A DNA stretch of 10,199 bases, from positions 1 through 10,199 of the forward strand of contig MUGC01000031.1 of NCBI GenBank assembly GCA_002900535.1, in the 5' to 3' direction. The DNA comes from Thermoplasmata archaeon M9B1D. GTDB lineage: Archaea; Thermoplasmatota; E2; DHVEG-1. Both the position numbers and the translations under genes were made by a program. A model generated the notes under the pieces. It made no database searches, was not told where the DNA came from, and saw only the letters and a list, made by a program, of their open reading frames with translations. Positions 1 through 6,156 of the stretch are shown piece by piece (positions within the stretch are counted from its first letter, which is position 1; each line of letters opens with the position of its first letter).

Positions 1-1293
1 AATAAGAATTTCCCACCATCTCCCAATTTTAATGTCAGATGTTTTATTTGCATGATCTCTAAGTTTTCTTACAGTAAAAAACCAACCAAGTATTAAACAT
101 TCAATCAAACCTATTAATACTAATCCAAAGTTTGCTAGAAAATGATCCATGATTTCTACTAGATACCTCCCATTTCCTGCTGCAAAAAAAGCACTGAAAA
201 TGAAACCTATTATGCACATTATCCCTGTGGTTTTAGCCTTGCTTATTTTCCATTTACTATGAGCACTTGCACTAATAGGCTCTATCATTGAAAATGCAGA
301 ATCAATCCCAAATGTTAATAGTGCAATAAAAAATATTACTCCAAAAAATGCTGCAGCAAAAGGAAGTAGACTTATTGCTGTAGGATATGTTATGAATGTT
401 AAATGAGGTCCTGCTATATCTGATCCAAGTGCTTGTATCCCAATTCCTTGTTTCATAGCAAGATATCCTACTACACTAAAAACTGTAAATCCTGCAAGAA
501 ATGATGTTCCAGCATCTGCAAGACTTACTATGAATGCGTTGTTACTAAGGTCTGATTTCTTTTTTAAAAAACTTGCATATGTTATCATTATTCCTTGTGC
601 TACACCTATTGAAAAAAATACTTGCGCATATGCTGCAAGCCATACGTTTACATTTCCAAGTTGTGAAAAATTTGGTGTAAGATAATAGCTTATTCCTTCT
701 ATAGCGCCTGGTAATGTTGCTCCTCTAATTGTTAGAATTATTAGTAATATTGTTGGTATAGGAACAGTTAAGGCAACAACTTTTCCTATTCTTCCTACTC
801 CTTTGTAAAGTATGAGAAAAACACTTAACCATATTGCAATTAGTCCAAGCAACACCGGTATACTTATTTCTCCGAAGTTTAGGGGTGTTCCTGTATCTCC
901 TAGGAAATTTGAGAAAAATACAGCAGCATTTGATCCCCATCTTAGATCCACGGCATAAATCATGTATGAAAAACACCAGGCCATAATCACTACATAGTAT
1001 ATTGCTACTGTGAATGGGAGTAATGCTGTCCACCATCCAAACCATTCAAATTTTTTATTAATTTTTTTGAATGCTTGTGGTGGCGCGCTACGTGCCCAAT
1101 GACCCACTGAAAACTCAAGTATCATGAGTGGAATTCCAGCGGTAAATAATGCTACAAAATATGGTATTAGAAAAGCGCCTCCGCCGTTTTCATAACAAAC
1201 ATAAGGGAATCTCCAAACATTACCTAGGCCAACTGCGGATCCAATTGCAGCCATGATGAATGCAAACCGTGAATTCCATAGTTCTTCTTTCAT
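1..1293 (-). CDS. Sodium-dependent SNF/NSS-family transporter, partial (C-terminus cut by window edge)
   Basis: This is a membrane symporter of the neurotransmitter:sodium symporter family (LeuT fold), which in prokaryotes usually imports amino acids with Na+. From the ATG at 1293 the frame stays open for 431 codons to the window edge. Family members are usually about 440-510 residues, so only the last one or two membrane segments are missing. Visible marks: TM1 signature GSAVGLGNVWRFPY (residues 18-31; Asn25 matches the Na1 asparagine); TM6 motif AYAQVFFSIG with Ser228 at a Na1-ligand position; TM7 DAGTSFLAGF with Asp260 where LeuT and eukaryotic members have Asn; TM8 FGIDSAFS with Asp331-Ser332 at the Na2 site, the eukaryotic-style pair. 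The substrate cannot be read from sequence. The gene is divergent from the ThiI-like gene and has its own TATA box. Family assignment is firm; the ion-site mapping is from memory of homologues. Confidence 0.93.
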   Translation of the reverse strand, partial: MKEELWNSRFAFIMAAIGSAVGLGNVWRFPYVCYENGGGAFLIPYFVALFTAGIPLMILEFSVGHWARSAPPQAFKKINKKFEWFGWWTALLPFTVAIYYVVIMAWCFSYMIYAVDLRWGSNAAVFFSNFLGDTGTPLNFGEISIPVLLGLIAIWLSVFLILYKGVGRIGKVVALTVPIPTILLIILTIRGATLPGAIEGISYYLTPNFSQLGNVNVWLAAYAQVFFSIGVAQGIMITYASFLKKKSDLSNNAFIVSLADAGTSFLAGFTVFSVVGYLAMKQGIGIQALGSDIAGPHLTFITYPTAISLLPFAAAFFGVIFFIALLTFGIDSAFSMIEPISASAHSKWKISKAKTTGIMCIIGFIFSAFFAAGNGRYLVEIMDHFLANFGLVLIGLIECLILGWFFTVRKLRDHANKTSDIKIGRWWEILI

Positions 1294-1323
1294 CTTTAAA
1301 TTGATAGAGAATTATTGGATAAG

Positions 1324-1331
1324 TTTATAAA
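1324..1331 (-). promoter_or_regulatory. TATA box of the SNF transporter gene
   Basis: TTTATAAA lies with its centre about 34 nt upstream of the ATG at 1293, in a pure A/T stretch. With archaeal initiation about 26-27 nt from the TATA centre, the transcript would start near 1301, giving a leader of about 8 nt. No Shine-Dalgarno motif precedes this start, which fits a near-leaderless mRNA. The core is palindromic, so it could also face the other way, but no plus-strand gene lies at a suitable distance. Confidence 0.55.
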
Positions 1332-1518
1332 TATATCTAAATAAAATACTAAACCATATGGAAAAAAAGAATAAAAAACAAACAAAGTATTTTTTCAATT
1401 GAAGTTCTTTTTTCTTAAACTCGACTAGGAGCAAACGTTGAACGTCTATAATATACAAAAATGACTACAAAATTTTTACTAGAAATATTAATGTAATAAT
1501 TCCTAAATTAACTAGTTT
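1332..1518. other. Intergenic region between divergent genes
   Basis: This stretch has no convincing ORF. Most of it is A/T-rich, with a relatively G/C-richer island at about 1419-1450 containing ACGT-TGA-ACGT (1435-1445). That motif is both a direct and an inverted repeat and could form a 4-bp hairpin or a small operator. A further TATA-like string (TATAATATA) follows at about 1447-1455. No transcript can be assigned from sequence alone. Confidence 0.3.
1481..1490 (+). promoter_or_regulatory. Possible TATA element of the ThiI-like gene
   Basis: AGAAATATTA is centred about 33 nt before the GTG at 1519, nearly the same spacing as the TATA boxes of the transporter and dehydrogenase genes. There is no Shine-Dalgarno motif before the GTG, so a near-leaderless transcript is plausible. 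The surrounding sequence is so A/T-rich that chance matches are common. Confidence 0.35.
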
Positions 1519-2409
1519 GTGAAAAGCAATTTAATAATAGTTAGATATGGTGAAATTGGACTTAAGGCAGAATATACAAGAAAACAGTTTGAAAATATTT
1601 TAATTAAAAATATCAAAAGCTCATTAAAAAGCGAAAAAATTTCTTTCAATATTAAGCAAACACGTGGGAGAATATATGTTCATACAGATCAAATAAAAAC
1701 TGCTTGTAATATATTGAAAAAGATTTTTGGAATAATTTCTGTAAGTCCAGTAGCGCACACTATTAGTGACATAGATTATATGGAAAAACTTGCAATAGAA
1801 ATTGCTGATGAACAATTTTCTGAAAATATGAGTTTTGCACTTAAAGTTACTCGTGTAGGAATTCATAAATTTACTAGTAGAGATGTAGCAATAAGACTTG
1901 GTGACTCTATTGTTAAAAAAACTGGTGCTAGTGTAGATTTGACAAATCCTGACATTATACTTAATATCGATATAAGAGAAAAAGATGCATATTTTTATTT
2001 TGATAAAATATATGGCGTGGGTGGTCTACCATTAAGCTCTCAAGGAAATGTTTTAGCAGTTATAAACGATGAAAAATCTATTTTTGCTGCTTGGTATCTT
2101 ATGAAACGTGGATGCAATACAGTTTTTGCATTAAGTAATAATTCAATAAGAGGCCTTCTTGAAGATTTTATAAAAAATTGGTATGCTAAAAAAATTATTT
2201 ATGTAGTTAAAAATAATGATTATAAAAAATTTAAGGAAATAATTTCATATAATCAATGTGATGCTATTGTCGTAGGTTATTTTGTTGATGATTTAACATT
2301 AATAAAAAAACTAAAAGAAAAAACGCATCTTCCTATACTAGCACCTCTGTTATCGATGAAAATAGATAAAGTAAAACAAGATTGTAAAAAGATAGGTTCG
2401 ACAATATGA
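1519..2409 (+). CDS. ThiI-like THUMP protein with degenerate, truncated PP-loop domain
   Basis: The 296-residue product follows the ThiI plan. An N-terminal ferredoxin-like domain opens with VRYGEIGLK (8-16). A THUMP RNA-binding domain (about 61-165) ends in YFDKIYGVGGLPL (160-172). A remnant of the PP-loop ATPase domain follows. Genuine ThiI makes 4-thiouridine at tRNA position 8. Here the ATP-binding loop, normally SGGIDSP, reads INDEKSIF (182-189), with both glycines and the aspartate gone and one residue fewer. The flanking text (AAWYLMKRGC; LPILAPLLSM; KKIG) still aligns. The protein stops just after KKIG, before the segment holding the catalytic cysteine in E. coli ThiI, and there is no rhodanese domain. 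It probably binds tRNA without thiolating it (inference). The GTG start is supported by the family N-terminus. The stop overlaps the next start as ATGA, suggesting translational coupling to panE. Confidence 0.82.
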   Translation: MKSNLIIVRYGEIGLKAEYTRKQFENILIKNIKSSLKSEKISFNIKQTRGRIYVHTDQIKTACNILKKIFGIISVSPVAHTISDIDYMEKLAIEIADEQFSENMSFALKVTRVGIHKFTSRDVAIRLGDSIVKKTGASVDLTNPDIILNIDIREKDAYFYFDKIYGVGGLPLSSQGNVLAVINDEKSIFAAWYLMKRGCNTVFALSNNSIRGLLEDFIKNWYAKKIIYVVKNNDYKKFKEIISYNQCDAIVVGYFVDDLTLIKKLKEKTHLPILAPLLSMKIDKVKQDCKKIGSTI

Positions 2410-3299
2410 ATATTGTTGTTTATGGAGCTGGAGCAATAGGTTCGCTATTTGGAGCAATCCTATCAAAAAATAATAATGTTGTTTTAATTGGAAGAAAATC
2501 TCATGTTGAAACAATTAATAAAAATGGATTAATAGTTAAAGGTAAAACAAATATTAAAAAGAAAGTTTTGAGTTTTGAAAATATCAAAAATGTTAGTTCT
2601 CCAGATCTTATGATTATATCTGTCAAATCTTATGATACTGAAAAAACTATGATTGAGGCTAAAAAACTAATCAGTAAAAAAACAGTTGTTATGTCCTTAC
2701 AGAACGGTCTTGATAATCTCGAAAAAATTGAAAAATATGTATCTAGGGATAAAATAGCTGTTTGTATTACAACTCATGGAGCAATTTTTTCTAAACTTGG
2801 TGTGATTATTCATACAGGTTTTGGTAAAACTATTATTGGGAACCCAAATGGTGAAAATACAAACAAACTTTTTGATATCGTAAAAATTTTTAATGAAGCA
2901 GGTATCGAAACAACTGTCAGTGATGATATTATTTGCGAGATGTGGATTAAGGGAATAATAAATTCTTCAATTAATCCTTTAACTACTATTTTTAACTGTA
3001 AAAATGGATATTTACTTGAAAATCCTATTCTGGATAAATTAGTTGAGAAAATATGCAAAGAATCAACAGATATTGCATATTCATATGGTCTAGATTTAGA
3101 TTATAATGAAATGATTATGAAAACCAAAAAAGTAATTTATGAAACTAATGAGAATTTTTCATCTATGCTTCAAAGTTATAAAAAAGGAAAAAAAACTGAA
3201 ATTGATAGCATAAACGGAGTAATATTAAAAATTGGAAAGAAAAACGAATTAAACTTTTTTTTAAATGATTTTTTAGTTCATCTTATAAATTCTATTTGA
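2406..3299 (+). CDS. panE: 2-dehydropantoate 2-reductase (ketopantoate reductase)
   Basis: This enzyme reduces 2-dehydropantoate to pantoate with NADPH in the cytoplasmic route to coenzyme A. The 297-residue length is normal for the ApbA/PanE family. It opens with the Rossmann dinucleotide motif GAGAIGSLFG (7-16). The substrate-site residues of the family are present: Asn100 in LQNG, the general acid Lys182 in MWIKGIINSSINPLT, Asn186 and Asn190, and a glutamate at 265 in KKTEIDSING, matching Glu256 of the E. coli enzyme. The start codon overlaps the stop of the ThiI-like gene by 4 bases (ATGA), so both are very probably read from one mRNA. The functional link between the two is unclear; ThiI names invite a thiamine story, but this is a CoA enzyme. 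No sign of truncation. Other ApbA-family reductases with unknown substrates cannot be fully excluded. Confidence 0.9.
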   Translation: MNIVVYGAGAIGSLFGAILSKNNNVVLIGRKSHVETINKNGLIVKGKTNIKKKVLSFENIKNVSSPDLMIISVKSYDTEKTMIEAKKLISKKTVVMSLQNGLDNLEKIEKYVSRDKIAVCITTHGAIFSKLGVIIHTGFGKTIIGNPNGENTNKLFDIVKIFNEAGIETTVSDDIICEMWIKGIINSSINPLTTIFNCKNGYLLENPILDKLVEKICKESTDIAYSYGLDLDYNEMIMKTKKVIYETNENFSSMLQSYKKGKKTEIDSINGVILKIGKKNELNFFLNDFLVHLINSI

Positions 3300-3331
3300 T
3301 TATTCAAATTTATCGTTAGCTTTCATTTTAA

Positions 3332-3341
3332 TTTAAAATTT
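3332..3341 (+). promoter_or_regulatory. TATA box of the D-2-hydroxyacid dehydrogenase gene
   Basis: TTTAAAATTT is centred about 34 nt before the ATG at 3370, predicting a start of transcription near 3362 and a leader of about 8 nt. It is only about 18 nt before the upstream in-frame ATG at 3355, too close for archaeal initiation to include that codon. It therefore supports 3370 as the true start and shows the gene has its own promoter after the panE unit. Confidence 0.5.
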
Positions 3342-3369
3342 ATTAAATAGAATTATGTTGTCAAGTTAT

Positions 3370-4338
3370 ATGAAAATATTTATAACCAGAAAAATACCTG
3401 ATCCTGGTTTAGAACTTCTCAGAAAGAAATATGAAATTGAAATAAACCCATACAACAGAGTTTTAACAAAAAAGGAAATAATAAAAGGTTTAGAGGGAAA
3501 AGATGGTCTTTTGTGTCTTTTAACAGATGACATTGATAAAGAAGTAATATCCTCAGAGTCTAAACTTAAAATGATTGCAAGTTATTCAGTGGGTTACGAT
3601 AATATTGATGTTAAATTTGCAACAACACTTGGAATACCTGTTAGTAACACACCAGGTGTTCTTACTAATGCAACATCTGAAATGGCATGGGCTCTTTTGT
3701 TTTCAGTTGCTCGTCGAATAGTTGAAGCAGATAAATTTACGAGAGCAGGTAAATTTGCAGGTTGGGATCCTTTGCTTATGCATGGAAAAGATATAGCTGG
3801 TAAAACTCTTGGTGTTGTTGGAACTGGTCGCATTGGTTCAAGTTTTGCTATGAAAAGCAAAGGATTTAACATGAAAATACTTTATGTTGATGGAAAAAAG
3901 AATAAAGTACTTGAAGAAGAATTAAATGCAAAAAAAGTAAATCTCGAAAGGCTTTTGAAAGAATCCGATTTTATTTCATTGCATGTTCCATTAATTTCTG
4001 ATACATATCATCTAATAGGTGAAAAACAGTTTAAAATGATGAAGAAAACAGCCATTATTATAAACACTTCCCGTGGACCTGTTGTTGATGAAAAAGCACT
4101 TGCAAAAGCTCTTAAAGAAAAATGGATCTTCGGTGCAGGACTTGACGTATATGAAAAGGAACCTGAAATAACAAAGGAACTAATTCATTTTGATAATGTT
4201 GTTCTTCAACCTCATTCCGCATCTGCAACAACAGATAGTAGAAATGATATGGCAATAATGGCTGCAGAGAATATGATCGCTGGATTAGAAAGGAAAATAC
4301 CGCCTAATTGTGTTAACCCCGAGGTTTTTAACAAATAA
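3370..4338 (+). CDS. gyaR: D-2-hydroxyacid dehydrogenase, glyoxylate/hydroxypyruvate reductase type
   Basis: This is a cytoplasmic NAD(P)H-dependent reductase that most resembles archaeal glyoxylate reductases of the GyaR type, which reduce glyoxylate to glycolate or hydroxypyruvate to glycerate. Numbering is from the ATG at 3370 (322 residues): N-terminus MKIFITRKIPDPG; Rossmann motif GVVGTGRIG near 148-156; catalytic Arg235 in NTSRGPVVDE, Glu264 in YEKEP and His282 in QPHSASAT. The Arg-Glu-His triad is intact, and the C-terminus (PPNCVNPEVFNK) resembles the family end. After the Rossmann fold comes YVDGKK; the aspartate favours NAD(H) but the lysines leave NADP(H) possible. A longer start at 3355 adds MLSSY, but promoter spacing and homologue N-termini argue against it. 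It ends 48 bases before the convergent hydrolase gene. Phosphoglycerate dehydrogenase is less likely, since no regulatory ACT domain is present. Confidence 0.87.
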   Translation: MKIFITRKIPDPGLELLRKKYEIEINPYNRVLTKKEIIKGLEGKDGLLCLLTDDIDKEVISSESKLKMIASYSVGYDNIDVKFATTLGIPVSNTPGVLTNATSEMAWALLFSVARRIVEADKFTRAGKFAGWDPLLMHGKDIAGKTLGVVGTGRIGSSFAMKSKGFNMKILYVDGKKNKVLEEELNAKKVNLERLLKESDFISLHVPLISDTYHLIGEKQFKMMKKTAIIINTSRGPVVDEKALAKALKEKWIFGAGLDVYEKEPEITKELIHFDNVVLQPHSASATTDSRNDMAIMAAENMIAGLERKIPPNCVNPEVFNK

Positions 4339-4386
4339 TTTTACTAAGATAGATATTTCTGAAATTTCAAAGTAATAGAGCATTAA

Positions 4387-5025
4387 CTATAAAGTAAAAG
4401 TCCAAACCTCTGGTTCATCTGGTAGATCTTCTTTATCTATTTCTATTTCATTTCCAACAGGTATTACTTTGTAATTATTTTGCTCAAGAAAACCATCAAT
4501 TCCAGATATGGATAAAGAAAGTCCCCCTATTTTGTAGTGCATTGGAATAACTATTTTTGGCTTAATTGCTTTAATAACATTCCAAGCCTGTTTGTCATCA
4601 ACTGTAAAAGTTCCACCAATTGGTACAAATAAGACATCTACTTCCCCAATTTTTTCAACTGTTTCACTATCAATCTCATGCCCTAGATCACCTAAATGGC
4701 AGAATTTAATCCCATCAATTGTGAACTTGAACATAATATTATTTCCACGTTTTGCGCCACCTGCTTCGTCATGATAAGAGTCTATACCCCTGATCTCCAC
4801 ATTATCGATTGTTCTTTTACGCCCATCTAATATTATTTTAGATCCTTCTTTTTCAACGGATTTTACACTGTTATGATCATAGTGATTGTGAGATACAAGA
4901 ATTATATCACCTGTAACATTTGGTGCAGGTATTCCTATTGATTTGCCATCATGCGGGTCGGTTACTAATGTTTTATCGTTACTTATTTCCCAACACGAAT
5001 GACCATGCCATCTTATCTGTAACAT
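4387..5025 (-). CDS. Metallo-beta-lactamase-fold metal-dependent hydrolase (UlaG/UPF0173-like)
   Basis: The 212-residue protein is a compact metallo-beta-lactamase fold of the UlaG-like, L-ascorbate-6-phosphate-lactonase-related group. Metal-site residues in order: HGHS (7-10), the HxHxDH motif HNHYDH (46-51), His85 in SYHDEAGG, Asp103 in HLGDLGH, and His153 in IPMHYK. This complement suggests an active two-metal phosphodiesterase or hydrolase, but the substrate is not known for archaeal members. I place the start at 5025, not at the in-frame ATG at 5058. The family begins just before the first strand (MLQIRWHGHS), a strong Shine-Dalgarno sequence sits 11 nt upstream of 5025, and a TATA box at 5071-5080 is correctly placed for a leader beginning near 5049. 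It lies downstream of endA on the same strand and appears to have its own promoter. Confidence 0.85.
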   Translation of the reverse strand: MLQIRWHGHSCWEISNDKTLVTDPHDGKSIGIPAPNVTGDIILVSHNHYDHNSVKSVEKEGSKIILDGRKRTIDNVEIRGIDSYHDEAGGAKRGNNIMFKFTIDGIKFCHLGDLGHEIDSETVEKIGEVDVLFVPIGGTFTVDDKQAWNVIKAIKPKIVIPMHYKIGGLSLSISGIDGFLEQNNYKVIPVGNEIEIDKEDLPDEPEVWTFTL

Positions 5026-5036
5026 ACTTTCTTTTT

Positions 5037-5043
5037 CCTCCCC
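5037..5043 (-). promoter_or_regulatory. Shine-Dalgarno site deciding the hydrolase start
   Basis: On the minus strand GGGGAGG lies 11 nt before the ATG at 5025. It contains GGAGG, complementary to the archaeal 16S rRNA 3' end, and falls inside the longer version of the ORF. It is therefore good evidence that translation begins at 5025 and not at 5058. Confidence 0.6.
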
Positions 5044-5070
5044 TGGTAAGCCAAACATATAACAAATTGA

Positions 5071-5080
5071 TTATAAAAAA
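5071..5080 (-). promoter_or_regulatory. TATA box of the hydrolase gene
   Basis: TTTTTTATAA on the minus strand, immediately after the endA stop codon (5082-5084), is centred about 50 nt before the ATG at 5025. Initiation near 5049 would give a leader of roughly 24 nt carrying the Shine-Dalgarno site. It suggests transcription independent of, or additional to, the upstream lon-endA unit. Confidence 0.45.
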
Positions 5081-5081
5081 A

Positions 5082-6131
5082 TTATGGCCGAAGCCGCCCG
5101 AATTTAATATAATCAATAGTGTTTTTAGAGGTTTTAGCAAAAATAATTTCTTTATTGACTGAATGTGCAAGGCGAACAGCACGACTCATTTCAGACCAAA
5201 TGCTTTTAAAATCCTTTGGTAGAACATGCACTAAAAACTCTGCATGTGTTTCATCTGGATTCTTTGTGTATGAACGGAAATGCGTTCCAAATTTAAAACC
5301 GGTTTTCACAATAAGACCACGTTTTTTTAAATTCTTAAAAACAAAAAAATAATCATTTAGATCTGATTGAACTTTTAGAGCCATTTGCTTCAAACTGCTT
5401 TTACTTATCTTTTTATCGTTTACTGTTTTAATATTAATTATATTTTTATCCTGTAAATACAATGCTTCCAGTAACGATATTTGCAAACCATCATTAACAG
5501 GCTTTCCATAAAACTCTTTTTCAAACAAATCCTTCGCTTGTTTTTTATCAAAAATAATTACTCTATTATCAAATAAAACTGCATCTGACTTTTTATAAAC
5601 ATATTCTTTATTTTTTCCTTTCATATCAACAATTGATACTTCATAATAAGTAATATCTCCTTCATCGTCCACTATAGCAAACCAAATCTTTTCACTAATC
5701 TTTGAAGCAGTTTTTATTAAATCACTAGTTTTTTCAATATCAAAAATATCTTTCTCAGAAAAAACAGATACAAGAAAATCTGTTTTTTCTTTTTTGTTTC
5801 CAATTTGACAAAAACTAGTGCCTACTAATTTATTGTAAAGCCTTATTGCGTGACCTCTATTTCTAAGATCTTTAAAAACAAGATATTTAATTTCAAAATC
5901 CGGTATTTTTTCCGCCGCTTTTTCAAAAAGATTTTGAAAACCTATTTCTTTTTTATTATAAAAAACTTTAAGTTTTTTTTCTGCTAATAAAAAAGTCCCT
6001 TCCAGCAAATCAAGCTCAAGTTTATTTCCAGATAAAGATTTACCGAAACCACTTTTATTATAAAGCCTACCTACTTCTTTTGGTTTTGAAATAATAATTT
6101 TATTTTTGACTAGTTCACCCGTTATCATCAT
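5082..6131 (-). CDS. endA: tRNA-splicing (intron) endonuclease, two-repeat form
   Basis: This cytoplasmic endonuclease cuts archaeal pre-tRNAs at bulge-helix-bulge motifs to release introns. From the ATG at 6131 the protein has 349 residues and contains two copies of the EndA unit, as in homodimeric (alpha2) enzymes such as Archaeoglobus. The first copy opens MITGELVKNKIIISKP; the second starts near SDAVLFDNRVIIFDKK. The C-terminal copy carries the motif KRGLIVKTGFKFGTHFRSY and the full catalytic triad: Tyr288, His296 (ETHAEFLV) and Lys327 (VNKEIIFAK). The N-terminal copy lacks the Tyr and His at the matching places and is presumably structural, as known for this form. The frame extends upstream to 6203, inside the preceding lon-like gene, but the family N-terminus favours 6131 or 6128. 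It starts 25 nt after the protease stop with no good TATA box, so co-transcription is likely. Confidence 0.9.
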   Translation of the reverse strand: MMITGELVKNKIIISKPKEVGRLYNKSGFGKSLSGNKLELDLLEGTFLLAEKKLKVFYNKKEIGFQNLFEKAAEKIPDFEIKYLVFKDLRNRGHAIRLYNKLVGTSFCQIGNKKEKTDFLVSVFSEKDIFDIEKTSDLIKTASKISEKIWFAIVDDEGDITYYEVSIVDMKGKNKEYVYKKSDAVLFDNRVIIFDKKQAKDLFEKEFYGKPVNDGLQISLLEALYLQDKNIINIKTVNDKKISKSSLKQMALKVQSDLNDYFFVFKNLKKRGLIVKTGFKFGTHFRSYTKNPDETHAEFLVHVLPKDFKSIWSEMSRAVRLAHSVNKEIIFAKTSKNTIDYIKFGRLRP

Positions 6132-6156
6132 TTTAAAACAAGCATAACAGTTGATG

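Noticed and set aside
725..1045. Minus-strand ORF of 106 codons
   Set aside because: It lies inside the transporter in another frame, and its Cys/Asn/Ser-rich translation has no family features; the transporter frame is continuous through it.
1519..2409. Calling the ThiI-like gene a functional thiI or a pseudogene
   Set aside because: The loss of the PP-loop argues against thiolation activity, but the uninterrupted frame, preserved THUMP domain and coupled downstream gene argue against a dead gene.
4979..5182. Minus-strand ORF spanning the end of endA and the start of the hydrolase
   Set aside because: It is out of frame with both recognised proteins, covers conserved residues of each, and its translation resembles no family.
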